A DNA stretch of 64,000 nt from Protostelium mycophagum (taxonomy: Eukaryota > Evosea > Variosea > Protosteliida > Protosteliaceae): the NCBI GenBank assembly GCA_002081555.1, contig MZNV01001799.1:1-64000 (forward strand), in the 5' to 3' direction. Positions 13,521 through 25,284 of the stretch are shown here, one piece after another (the first letter of the stretch is position 1; each line of letters starts with the position of its first letter). Both the position numbers and the translations under genes were made by a program. The notes below the pieces were generated by a model. That model worked only from the letters and a program-made list of their open reading frames with translations. It did no database searches and was not told the origin of the DNA.

Positions 13521-16500
13521 TTATTCTTGATCCAACCACAACTTCTTGTTTTGATCAATCATCATCTCAATCACCTGATTCACCGTCTGTTGTTGCGATC
13601 AGAATCCTTCCATGGACACGATGACCAATGCAATCGAACCTACCTGGAAATTGGCGAGCATGGAGAAAGAGCTCTCATCTTTGCCTCCTGACAGAAGGTT
13701 TGGGGCAAAACAACGGGCCAGATTGCATGAGGTCATCTTCGAAATGGACGCGTGTGTAGCGCACTTGGCGAGGAAGACGACCAGCGCCCTGAGCATGTCT
13801 TGGTTCGGTGTGGGCAGTGTTTGGACCGCCTAAAATGATGAGGATCTGTTCTCAAGGATCTTTGTGCACATTTTTGGTGGTTGCGACGAAGCCGCAAGAT
13901 TAAAAGACAATTTAGTAGCTCTATTACCTCACGGATAGCTGCCAGCTTCTCCTCTTCATCTTGGTTCTCTGATAAATGTCACTCTTCTGTCTTTCTGCGC
14001 CAGTTGTGATCAGAAAATAATAAAAACTCACGTCCAGCCTGTATGAAAGAGTTGTAAGCCGCAGCCGTTAAAAGTGGCTGTCAAAAATTAGAAATTACCA
14101 TAAAAGAGGCTTAGTGATTTGTGGTTTCACAACGATGTTGATTTTTAGAATCAGAAACTTTACATCTGGTAGTTCTCTGAAGTACATCTTGAGGACACCA
14201 CTGATGACGTGGACAGAAAATTCTCGAAGGTTTAGCGGGTCACCTGCAAGATTTCAACGGAATTTCATTAACTTCGGACCTACCGTCTCTGATTTTCTTT
14301 TTAAGCTCAGAAACTTTGATTTGGTCGCCAGAAATTCGAAAGATTCCTTCAACATCCATTGCTAAACGAATTAGTCGTCATATAGAATGGTCATTGCCAT
14401 GACAACACCAACCGCGGTTACTACCGCATCATCCCCACGTGACTTGACGTCAACAGTGAAACGTACCGTTTTGTGATAGATATGATATCATTGTGAAGCA
14501 TATATGCTCTTCGTTGTTCAATTGGCACATGACCATACTATCTTCAAGTGGAACACCGAAAAAACGAGGGGGCTTGGGGGTTGCAGGGGGGAGGGAGGGT
14601 AGTACAGAACCTGCGACCATACCCGCTGATGACGTCATCAATCATGAGATTACGAGAAACCCACCCATTCCGCGGATCGTGCCAAGAGGGTTTTTGAAGA
14701 CTTCGAAGAAGCCACTTCCTCCCGTTGGCGGTGGTGTTTCTATTGTGTTTGTTTTACTTGGTCGTTGCCTGTCTTTCTTTATTGTGGTGATCTACAACGA
14801 CAGAATGATGCGTGATTGTGACAGAAATGTTGTAAATGAAGATGCAAAAACTCACGGTGGGGGAGCTGCTGCTCCAAACATTGAAAATATGGAAGGACGG
14901 TCCATACCGAGCCTCTCCCTTATCGACATCTTCCCGTCGTTTTTGGCGGGAGATGGTACTGTCGATGCGACCACGGGAGTGGTGGGGGGGAGGGAAGGGG
15001 AGGATGAGGGAGTGGTAGTGGGGGGGAGGGAGGGAGATGATGTTACTGGAGAGGGGGTGGCCATGGGGGAGTCTTCCGAGTTGAGATTCCTATTCGAATA
15101 AGACCTTTGAGCTTTTTCTTGTGCCAAGCGCATTTTATCCGGACGAGCCATGGCCCAGCTGCTTTTCGCCGCGGCGATTTTCTCCTGTTGCGGTGAACAA
15201 CTAAATTATTATGCAAATTTCGCGGAAAATTCATGTTACGTACCGCTGAAATGTCTGTCGGGGGCAACTGCTCGGTATGCTCAGGCTGTGGTTGGTTATT
15301 TTTTAAATCGGAATTCTCCTCTTTTTCTGGAAGGTCGTCAGGGCTTGCTCCCAACTTGCTCGTTCTGAAGCCTGCAGTGAGACTGTTTCTGTGCCCTGCT
15401 ATTTTTAGCGTGTAATTTTCTCAGAAAATTCCTGACCTCTCTGGCCTGCCTGCGCTTTTCTGTACGATGTATTTTTCAATTTTTTTTCGGCAATTGCTGC
15501 AGCCTCAGCATCATCTTCCTCTGAATCCCCCATTATAGATCCTCCTGCCATTTTTCAGTAAAATCCCGTTGACATTTGGAATTACGTACCCCTGCCATAA
15601 GTTGGTCTTGCCATCTGTGTTGCCTTCACTATCCATTTGATTATGGGATCATCTCTACTGTACAACTGTGCCCAAAAATCCGTCGTATTCACCGTCAAGA
15701 CTTGTCCCTATTTGAATTTTAAATTTCAATATTCCCGCCAGAAATTTCTTTGAGGTTCTGACCTTGTAGAGGTCATAATCAATCTCACAAGTGGCCTCTA
15801 TGTGTTTTTTCTTCAACTCTGGCAGGTCCGGCATCCCCTTCAATGTCTCTGCGAAAATTCCTGGACTTTTCTCGGCTTGTTTCAGGAACGGGTGCTTTTC
15901 GAGTCAGCTCAAATTTTTGTGACCAGTTTAGATTTTCAATCTTGTCTGATGCATCGGTGAAATCCAAAAATAAATGAAAAATGAAAATATTCAAACTATA
16001 AATAAATTCCTACGTGCAACAAATCTTTGGCGGAAGACCTTGAAAAAGGGTCGTGTTGTAGACAACACTTTAAGAAATCTCTGAAATCTGAGCTCCATTT
16101 GTCTGCATCTGCGAGTTTTGGGGGTGGACTTTTCTGAATCATGAGTAGTGCCTTCAGCGGGTCCTCCAGTCTCCTGTACGGGGCGTAATGCTCCGCCATT
16201 TCTTGAAATTTCAGTGAATTTTCTTTGAATTTTAACGAAAACAGGTCACCTAAAGCGATGATACCCACAGCCCAGATATCCACCTTATTTGAAAAATGAT
16301 CTGATGTGATCATCCTGAAGAATTTAAATTTTGAATTTCTCCTGACGCGGCAAATAAAAGTGTAGAAAAATTCAGAAAATCCAGAAAACTCACTCTGGGG
16401 CACACCAATAGGGGCTGGCCTCTAACATCTCCAATCTCTCTCTCGCTATCTATTTCAGCATTCTATTTATATAGATTTATTGTACTGATTTTCCACTACT

Positions 16501-17589
16501 AGGGTTGGATTCTTCAAAGAAAATTCCTCAAATACTCACTCTGTGTGATATTTTGAGACACGCCAAAATCTGCAATCTTCACACTCCCGTTAGCCTTGAT
16601 CAACACATTCGCAGATTTGAGGTTCCCTGCGCGTCAATTAACGTGATGTCTCACGTTAAGATTCACGTTAAGACGTACTGTGTGTCACTCCAAATTCGTG
16701 CAGGAAAGTGAGTCCTTTGATGAGGGACGAACAGGCTTGTGCAATCTGGACCTCATTGAAAGTGTATTCAGGGTAAGAACGCAGAATATCTATTCACGTT
16801 AATGAACGTGACTTTCACGTGAATATGACTGACCTTCTACGGAGCAGTCACAATACTCCATCACCATGAAGGCACCATTGTCTTTTATATAGCACCCATT
16901 ATATCTGTTTTATTTTATTTTTGTGAAAAAAATAATCCTGAACGCAGTGGAAACATAATAAATGTTGCCATAGTACAAATTAGAATTAAAGTACGTACTG
17001 GACTATGTAAGGACAAGCAGTCTTGTCTTGCATGACATTGATGTTGTTGATGATCGAGCAAAAGTCCTCTCTCTTTTGTTCATCCATGTTTGCGGAAGAT
17101 TCTGTGTCCATCAATCAAGCGTAGTTACAACACAATCTCACCGTGGTATTTGATCGCGAATATTTCATCAGACCACAATCTCTTTGCTTGATAAACACTG
17201 CCAGTGAAACCTGTTGGATTAGAATGTAGTTGGACACAACCAGCTCACCCGATCCGAGCATATCTACCATCTCATAGACTTCAGTGCTGTGTGCGCTATC
17301 TTTCTTCTCTTTCTTCGCGTCAGTTGACTGTGCAGATCAAATCTCACATTTTCATCTATTGTGTGTGATTCACCTCCATGGGAGCATTGTTATGTGCTGT
17401 TTCAAAGAAGAAACAGTTCGCACAGACAGTTGGTCTCCATTTCTGTGGCACAAAATGTCCACAATGTTGTATACCAGATGAATCGTCCTGAAATCGAAGT
17501 TTCGTCTCCCTCGTACCTAGACGGACGAAGTGACTTTTTCTGCTATCTCTTTCTCTCAAGAGGTTCTTCGGGGGCGCAGACTCTGCCAT
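13521..17589 (-). CDS. STE20-like kinase / RhoGAP fusion protein
   Basis: One continuous spliced frame links two signalling modules. N-terminus (ATG at 17589): a Cys/His stretch HFVPQKWRPTVCANCFFF, half of a C1-like zinc site. Kinase domain: LGSGFTGSVYQAK, FAIKYH (Lys present), VMEYCDCS, HRNLKSANVLI, ADFGVS, ASPYWCAPE and KVDIWAVGIIALEMAE, typical of the STE20/GCK group. The catalytic loop reads HRN rather than HRD across an intron (phase read by me). A Ser/Pro/Thr-rich linker follows. RhoGAP domain: FFGVPLED, the arginine finger in EGIFRISGD, LPD, and KMTSCNLARCFAPNLL. The stop follows NKKLWLDQE. It probably inactivates Rho/Rac GTPases under control of a kinase or pseudokinase module. Each intron I checked (38-59 nt) keeps the frame through the linker, so I do not see two genes. 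Confidence 0.85.
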
Positions 17590-18096
17590 CGGCAAAAGGA
17601 TCTCTGTATGAGCGGAACAAAAATTCGATTTCTTGGAACATTTCGTTGTTTTGATTTTTTTGGAAATCCATGGTGGATGTCCAAGGACTTCTAGTATACA
17701 TGATGTGTTGGATGTCGCGGTCGCGATGCATGTGCCAGTGTTGCATCAAACCTTAGAACCCGATCGTTCCAGGAGAAAAACGAATCGCCACGGTATTATT
17801 AATAGTACCAAGAATTTACCCCAATATTGTACAAACCCGTGTCCGCGGGAAGGATTTTCATAGATCATTCTTCAGATCATAAGATATCATGTACTCCCAC
17901 ATTATAATGTCTTTACAAATATTCAACTTATGCCAGCGAAAATCTACCCTACTCCAAAAGAACTATTTTTAGAGGATGAATATCGTTGAAATCGAACGGA
18001 ACTTTATTCTGCAGCAGAATCCGAGAGCTCTGACATCTTTCAAAACGAAAAGAAATCCACCCACAGTCAAATCAAAAATTATTTGCCCTGATCTCT

Positions 18097-19499
18097 TCAT
18101 AAATTGTACCGGCTTGAGAGATAATCTAATCTCTTGTTAATATTTCGGTACTTTTAAAATTTCGAGAAAAAATTGAAATTAAAAATAAAATGAAAATAAT
18201 ACCAAGTCCATGTCCATGACGGGTAAGTGCTGCAAGAGTGCCTTCAATTCCGATATCTCTAATTCCTGCAATTCCTCCGCGCAATTCGCCAATATCGCTG
18301 TCTTTTTCAGTTTCATTTTGACTTCAAACTATTTTGATGGGATTTTTTGAAATTTGAAATTCAAATATTCTGACCTAAACAGACGTAAATGTGGAGGTCG
18401 AACCCGTCGGAAAAATAATTATCCCACAACCGCATGACGCATTCCAATGGAAGTTCCTGGAAACTTGAGTGAAATTTCATTGTAATTTCCGTTGTGACGA
18501 ACCTTGGAGAGCAAATTTTTGAGCCAGGACATGGACCAATCGTTCAGAGATAACTCCTCTTCCTCGAAATGATTCGCACTAAAAAATCAAGGAATTTTCA
18601 AACATTGGATATTTGGCTTCTGAAGGCCACAATATAAATTTAAAAATTTAAAAAACTAAAATCAGTTGAATATTGGAAGGATACAGCTCTGAATGAACCA
18701 ACCTGACGTACATCATCAATCTTGACATCTTGTCAGGTAAAGAATCTTCGTTGAAATGTTGTTCGATTTTTTTCATGAGGGCTTCGAAGCACCAAAATAT
18801 TTCAGAATCCTTTTTCAAACTGTAGACGAAAGGTCCGATCAATGATATCATGCTTGGACTGTATGACGTCAGCAGAAGAATCGGTGAAAATTCTGGTCAG
18901 AAATACTGCAGTGAAGTAAGAGTCACCTGTATTCTACGTCTGTCATATAATTTACATAAGCAGAAATTATTTCAACGATCCTCGCTTGCACTTCGGGCTG
19001 GTAAAATGTCAAGAAAGGCCAAACATAAACATCTTCCAATATGACAGAGGTCTTACCCGTTGAAAGAATTCATATTTTGAAAACTTCCTCGCGATGGTGT
19101 TCTTGATGCTCTTGACCATATCAGGGGTACACGTTTTATCAATGGCATTATAATCTTGGGTCTGATTTCTCTCTCTCTTTACTTTTTCGACTGGATTTTG
19201 ATCAAAGAAGATCATGAATTTGAAGATCGGATGGCGATGGTGCAGATATGAGCGGAGATGTATGCTTTCCGCAGATACAAAATAAACTCACCCTTATCTG
19301 GTTTGGAAACACCCAGCAAATACTTCCAAACTTCTCCACGAACTTTAGAGGGGATCCCGTGCCGTGATATGTCCAAAAGTTTGGCCATGTCTACTGTCTC
19401 TTCATTTTGCAGGAGTTCTTTGAACTAGACGGTCATTGAGCACCTTGTCACCAGACGGCGAATCAACAAAGATATTACCTGTTCGCTCGTGGCAGTCAT
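18097..19499 (-). CDS. TBC (Rab-GAP-like) domain protein, probably degenerate
   Basis: Starts MTATSEQ and contains the TBC landmarks in order: RHGIPSKVRGEVWKYLLG, YNAIDKTCTPDM, a helix VQARIVEIISAYVNYM, GPFVYSLKKDSEIFWCFEAL, and LPLECVMRLWDNYFSDGFDL, ending NINKRLDYLSSRYNL. TBC proteins accelerate GTP hydrolysis by Rabs using an Arg finger (IxxDxxR) and a Gln finger (YxQ). Here the first reads IDKTCTP and the second YSPSM, so both fingers seem to be lost. The domain may therefore bind Rabs without GAP activity. About eight short introns; the gene is divergent from the TraB gene. Confidence 0.8.
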
Positions 19500-19818
19500 T
19501 TTGTCCAGTTATTGGCAAGCACCAAACACGTTCTTGTGCTGGCAGAAAGAAAGAATGAGACACGAATTTCGAAAGAAAGAAATAGTAGCTGTGTAAATGT
19601 AGATCACTTACACGGAAGATAAACGATTCTTCAAGATCACAAAATCATGAATGTACTCACTATAACACGACAACTTCGCCAAGTCGCGTACAAAAGAGGT
19701 GGAAATATTCCCCTCGCTAATGTTATAGTCTCTCGCTCAAGATTTTCCACAACGATCACTTTGAAAACAGATTCTAAGCCGCAATACAAACCTCCAGTAT
19801 GTATTAGCACGTGATGAA
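19500..19818. promoter_or_regulatory. Divergent spacer between TBC and TraB genes
   Basis: About 320 bp separate two head-to-head start codons, so this should hold both promoters. It is AT-rich. I see no clear TATA box and no further coding exon. Confidence 0.4.
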
Positions 19819-21655
19819 ATGAAAGTGGAGGATCTGATCACGCCACAGAAAGCATTCAAAATCGATTCTTTCAACGCAGCTGAAAAACCAAAGGCTGAAT
19901 TCACACAAAAGAGCGGACATGAAGAAAATAACAGTCAAGTGAAAGAGAATGTGCACGATCAGAGAGCCCAGACAAAGAGTCACGATACGAACACGAACAC
20001 TGAGGTAAAGACCAATCATGACGTGAGTACTCAGATGGATCTTCCAAATTTTGTCCAAAGACATCAAGAAATCATTTCTGCCACTTTTACATATTCAAAC
20101 TTTGAATGTACAGCAGAACGAAGAATTCAATTTTACAAAACTCCCAACATACACTGGATCTCTCATTGTAGAGAAGCCAAATACCAGCGACAAAGACTTC
20201 AACTATGCAGTGACGCGCGTTAAAACAAAAGGGCGGGAAATTTACATCCTTGGAACAGCTCAGGCAGCGCAACAGAGTTTGGAACACGCCCAGAGGGTGA
20301 GAAATTTTCGTGAATTTTCGGTTGGGAAACTAAACTTGGGGATATTAGCATATAAAAATGAATTTCTCAGAGATACTAATTGTTAAAAGTTACTGAAGAA
20401 GATACATTTCAACGTGGTCGCTGTTGAGCTTGATCCACGACACGCACATCGATATGATTTTACACCAATTCAAAGTGAGATATCATCCCCGTTTTCTGTC
20501 AGCTCTGTCAAACTTCATCATTCTTAATTCCATATCAAATCTCCTCTATAAAACCGATGACTCTTGGAGCTGCCGTCAACATACCGTTTTGAGATGCCTT
20601 CTAACTGTGGCAGACGACGAATACGAAGATCTGGTCGATCTACACCAGTCATCTGCGAAAATAGTCTCCACATATGGGAAGAGAGGAAGTACCGTCTTAG
20701 CCGCACTCCACGCGTCCACATTTTTCACCAGCTCAGCGGATCGCTTCAACAGTCCTCAGATCGTAAAGATTGCGGAGGTTGCAGCGAAATCTGGGAAGAA
20801 TATCATACTCGCTGATAGACCAGCAGAGGTGAGTCGCAGATCTGCGAGCGACAGTCAAAATTGCTTGAAAATCTTGATAATTGAATAATTGTAGATCACT
20901 ATACAAAGGCTGTGGAACTTAAATACCCTCTGGGACAAAGGTGAAGTGACGATATCATAATGATTTGCTTCTACAGATTAAGAAATATTTCTGACAACTG
21001 ATGTGTGACAGCGAGAATGGTATATAATGTTTATCAAAATGTCAACTATGATGCCGAATCGATGCCTTCACCACCCCTAGTTGAGGTAAACCGTCTCATC
21101 AATGTCGACATCATATTTCACCTTCTGTTTCGTGATTTTCCTTTGTCTACATTCATGTATTCTCGGTAATTGATCACTGCCAGGTCCCTTTCTCACAGAT
21201 CTGCGAGATCGATTCGCAGTTACAAGGCATGCTGATGTCACGCCCAGCTGCACAAATGACCCTTCTGTTTGAAAGAGCTCTTTTTACTGCAGAGAAAGTT
21301 AAACGAAGCAAAGGAGAGAAAGTATTAGTGGTCTCCTCTCTGGTAACCTTGTTGTAGAATTTAGTGTATCTCATTGAAACAAATACAAAAAAAAACCGTA
21401 ATCTGAGGAAAATAAAAACATATTTTTGTCGAGAAATCAATGCACATAATGACATGAGAAGGGACTGGTGCATGACCTGATACACGCTTTTGAGCTGCCA
21501 AGCATACATTTTGACCAGTTGAAGACAGCAGACCAAGGTACTCCATTCACATGTTTATGAACAGAGAGGTTGATCCTGCTGCAGGTGTTGATCAGTCTGT
21601 GGAGGCTTGGGAACAGATAAGAGGACCACCACAAGGGAATACTACCGAACAATAA
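19819..21655 (+). CDS. TraB domain-containing protein (TRABD-like)
   Basis: After a hydrophilic, Lys/Glu-rich N-terminus the TraB domain begins with EIYILGTAQAAQQS and NVVAVELDPRHAHRYDF, then KPMTLGAAVN, and IILADRPAEITIQRLWNLNT. TraB-family proteins are related to the TIKI/gumN fold; eukaryotic TRABD proteins are linked to mitochondria. The usual His of GTAH is Gln here and the ELC motif reads ELD, so a metallo-hydrolase mechanism is doubtful. The last intron (47 nt) is inferred because it gives a continuous C-terminus ending GPPQGNTTEQ; an unspliced alternative stops earlier. The TAA stop overlaps an AATAAA hexamer. Confidence 0.8.
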
Positions 21656-22052
21656 ATGTTTCAATTCGTAATGTTCTCATTTGGAACGAACTGTTTTGAG
21701 GTTTATTAATATCTGTGACTTGTAAACGGAGGGAAATACCAGGAACAGCATCTCATTTCTATGACTACACATATCTGTGAAAAATATTCAGTCCATAAGA
21801 GGACAAAGAATACCAATGATTATTCTTGTGGCCGTTCAATTGTGGAGGTATGGAGAGATATCTAGTGACGGTGGATATTTCATAGAGGTGATGGTGGGTA
21901 TGACAAAGTCATGTTTGGCTGGGTGTTTATTGACAGATGTGTCACCTATTTTTCAGATTTCAGTCCGCGAATTTTCGCGTGGTGAAAACTCGTTTGTGCT
22001 GCTGTGTTCGGCATAATCAAAGCGCACGTTCAAACACAACACACAACACACA
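21656..22052. promoter_or_regulatory. Upstream region of the C2-domain gene
   Basis: Spacer of about 400 bp between same-direction genes. Short reading frames here lack domain signal. The 5' leader just before the ATG at 22053 is a CA-rich run (ACAC repeats). Strong codon bias of the downstream gene suggests a strong promoter, but I cannot name its elements. Confidence 0.4.
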
Positions 22053-22820
22053 ATGGTTTTAGGATTAGGAAACAAGACTGAGCTCCCCCTCCTCAGAATT
22101 AGAATTTTGGAGGCAAGAGAACTCGCCCCTCTTACCCAAGCCCCCGTCCACGCTCCTCTCGCAGGAACTGGTGCTCCCGTCCAAGTCAGAGATGGCTACG
22201 CTGGTGTCGATCCCCTCATGACCGTTCCCGGCGCACAGCCCACCGGAGTTACCTCTAACTTGACCGGTGCTCACAACGCCACCAACCTCACCTCTGGAAT
22301 TGCCGGAGTTAGCGGATCAGAAGTCGCTGCTGAGAGACTCGCCGCCAGAGACACCACACTCGCCCACGGTGTCCTCGCCGATGGACGTATCAAGGAGCTC
22401 CCCGACGTTTTCGTCAAGGTCAGCATGAAGGGTCTTTTGAAGAAGAAGTTCAACACTGCCACCCTCGCCAACACCGTCCACCCCGTCTGGAACGAGGAAT
22501 TTATCTTCGAGCCCAAGCACGCCGAGAAGGATCTCCTCGTCGTCAAGGTCTTCGATGGTCACGACACACTCCTCGGCCGTAAGCTGATCGGTCAGGTCAG
22601 AATCCCCGTCTTCGACTACCTCAACCGCGGTGTCCTCGACGAGTGGAGACCTCTCCAGACCAAGGCTGGAACCCCCGCCAGAGGTGACGTCAGAATCCAG
22701 ATCGCCTACGGAACCAACTTCCCCGCCCCCCTCATCAACGAGAAGATGTCCGTCGCTGGAGTCCACGCCACCGGTATCCCCTCCACCACCGCCGCCCCCG
22801 TTGCCGCCCCCCTTCTTTAA
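22053..22820 (+). CDS. Single-exon C2-domain protein, highly expressed type
   Basis: Intronless 255-residue protein. Strand 1 of a C2 domain is PLLRIRILEARELAP. A low-complexity insertion of roughly 85 residues rich in Gly, Ala, Thr and Val then precedes the rest: LPDVFVKVSMKG, NTVHPVWNEEFIF, LLVVKVFDGHDTLLGRKLIG, and EWRPLQ. The Asp residues in DVFVKV and FDGHD could bind calcium, so membrane binding is plausible. The tail is Ala/Pro/Thr-rich (TAAPVAAPLL). Third codon positions are overwhelmingly C, unlike most neighbours and like the elongation factor gene at 48.4 kb; this indicates very high expression. No signal peptide. Confidence 0.88.
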   Translation: MVLGLGNKTELPLLRIRILEARELAPLTQAPVHAPLAGTGAPVQVRDGYAGVDPLMTVPGAQPTGVTSNLTGAHNATNLTSGIAGVSGSEVAAERLAARDTTLAHGVLADGRIKELPDVFVKVSMKGLLKKKFNTATLANTVHPVWNEEFIFEPKHAEKDLLVVKVFDGHDTLLGRKLIGQVRIPVFDYLNRGVLDEWRPLQTKAGTPARGDVRIQIAYGTNFPAPLINEKMSVAGVHATGIPSTTAAPVAAPLL

Positions 22821-23070
22821 GCCTAATATTTATCGCATAAACCTACGATTAACTGTACACTCCTTACATTCAATGATAATTCTCCAAATAATGCGATTGA
22901 ATTGAATTGTAGATTGAAGGGCCAGCTGTAACAAACTGGCCCACCTCAAGGTTCATTGGAATAGAATATAACTAATTGATCTAACTTTTGGCGGTTTCAT
23001 AACCCAGAACAGTTGCAAAATCAAAAAGTTACCCCAAATAATTACAGTGCAACACATGGAGATTTATTAC

Positions 23071-25118
23071 TCAACGAGCACGTTTCACACCACCGTCTAT
23101 GGCCTTGATTCTCTCCAGCAGAGAAGGGTGAGAATGGTGGTAAGAAGAGTAGAGTGGGTCCACGATCAGATTACTCAAATTCTCCTGTGATATCTTGATC
23201 AAGGCACTCTTCAGCTGGGAAGCGTAACCCTGAGCGACGGCAAATGCATCTACAACGCGTCAGACGAATTGGTAATTTATTTTTAAATTTAGATTTCATT
23301 TCATGTTCATCGAAAAGAAACTTACCAGCTTGGAATTCGAAATGTCTGGAGATGAGGTTCATCAAGAAGCCAAAAGTGTGCTCAACAGGCGAGTAGATGT
23401 AGGAGAACAATACCAAGCCAATAAATGCTGTATTATTCAATTTTTAGTTCTCGCAACTGATTTTCTCATTCATCACAAATTAGAAGACATAATCTCTATG
23501 AACTCACCGGATTGCTTCTCGAATCCAAAGCTGGAGTACATATCGGCTGTGTTGAGAGTCTTCCCAAAGATATAGAAGAAGACGAGATAATATCCAAAAG
23601 CGATAAACATGTTCACGACGGTGTGGCGCATTTTCCAGTGGCCGAGTTCGTGACCCAAGATACTCACCAGCTCCTCTTGTGTCACCTTTTTGTCTCATCA
23701 AAATGTTCATATCACTTCACTTGGATTTGGCGCGGTAGTTACCGTCTCTCCTCGGTAAGGTTGTGACACAATAATTGAGGCGAAAACCAATAAATGTATA
23801 CCTGCTTGAGTAAAGTATCGTATATCACGATTCTCTTGTTCTTGAAAAATCCGTAAAAATATCTATTGTTCATCAGATAATTCCAAGAAGATATTTTAGA
23901 AAGATTATGAAATTGTGCGAAAAGACTTACGCGTTAGAGTGTGCAGATCTTGCGGATCCGTCTACAACGTATAATTTAGTGAGGGGAAACTCGTTCTACA
24001 ACAGGTCAAACACTGAATCTTTTAAGAACTTTCACCTTTCGTGCGAGTTGGTATATGGCCGTCTTGACCTCTCCTTCCTCCAGCTCCATGAACTTGTTGA
24101 ACCTGAAGATTAAATAAATCGAAACGTCAAACTACAACACTCACAAGGGGGCGATGAGAGTGGGGTATATGGTGAGTAAGAAGAGTGACACGATGATGGT
24201 GAAGATCCACAGGTCTGTACGAGTCAAGGTGCTGGTGCTTCTCACACAAAATTAAAAAATAAAAAGAAAGGATACAGAACCAGAAATTAGCACCGCCCCA
24301 CTCAACGACCTTCAAAACTCCGACCAGAAGAGGAAGTCCGATCACTGTCATCTTCAGATTATTTCAAGCCGATGTATTTGACAATCTTGTGCGGCTTTAT
24401 CACAACAGGTGCTTGTCTCATGGCTTTGTTACAGATACATTGCCGAAATGTGCCGTTTCATCTCAGCGATCATGAATATTCTACTGACCGATAAAGAGTC
24501 CAAAGCTCTTAACTTGGTCTGTAACCCACAACTTCAGGGTCTGCTTATTGAATCCAAACTGTTCTTCTAAAATGAAGGTGTCGTATAGTGTGAAGGGAAG
24601 ATGGAGGAAGAAGTTGTACACAGTACCAGTCACTGTGAAAACGATGGCACGAAGAGTCTGTGGCTATTAAAATCTGAGGCGGGAGGATTCATTGACTTGT
24701 CGAAATAATGATGATCAACTTTTAATCTCTCACGTCATCATTTGAGTCCAAATTGGCGGAATCTAACCATTCTCCTGACTTCGCCCAAAGAAGAGGCATC
24801 AAGCCCAGTCTAAGAACGAGAATAGTGTGAAATAGATCAAAAGTTGAAGTCACAAGACCAAGTTTCCTGCCAACTTCAGAAGAGAGCCCTCATCAAACTA
24901 CTTACTGATTGGCGCGTCCATAAGCTTGTGACTTAACGAACTTCTCCTTATCAACAAATTCGGTCATCTGAGAGGGAAGATTTGTGATCTTGAGATTATT
25001 GTATTGTCTTAAGGCAAGGAAAGTCTCGAAAATGTAGATCGAGACCATGAAGGCTGAACAATGTTATTAAGATAATCCTAATTGGCAAACCTTCGAACGC
25101 CTGTTGAAAAGGAAACAT
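23071..25118 (-). CDS. STE24: CAAX prenyl protease 1 (STE24/ZMPSTE24)
   Basis: Integral ER/nuclear-envelope zinc metalloprotease that trims prenylated CAAX proteins. The start [11 protein letters not shown] leads through an intron into [17 protein letters not shown], matching the first STE24 helix and following loop. An upstream in-frame ATG exists, but the NUDT19-like gene begins there on the other strand, so I choose 25118. The catalytic site is [15 protein letters not shown] (HExxH), followed by [16 protein letters not shown] and the third-ligand region [14 protein letters not shown], which is joined across an intron ending GTTGTAG. The C-terminus [18 protein letters not shown] is typical. 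A reverse-strand AATAAA lies next to the stop. About ten introns. Confidence 0.92.
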
Positions 25119-25284
25119 GATGTTGCAGCACGTGACCTGATTCTCTTTTTGTGTTTCGCGGGCAGTGAAGACTTTCGCATCTGCGTCCAAAATCTGCTCC
25201 AAATTACGTTTGTATTCAAATTGGCCCCTGATGTTGTCAGGTCTTCGTCCTCTCCTAGTTCGAAAAAACATCTTATCCAGAAAC
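25119..25284. promoter_or_regulatory. Divergent promoter, STE24 / NUDT19-like
   Basis: Only about 166 bp lie between two head-to-head start codons, so the genes must share or overlap promoters. An open frame continues from STE24 upstream through this spacer, but it has no STE24 similarity. Confidence 0.5.

Noticed and set aside
14852-15101. Opposite-strand Gly/Val-rich frame at 14.5-15.1 kb
   Set aside because: Antisense of the Ser/Pro/Thr linker of the kinase-RhoGAP gene, which is fixed by phase on both sides.
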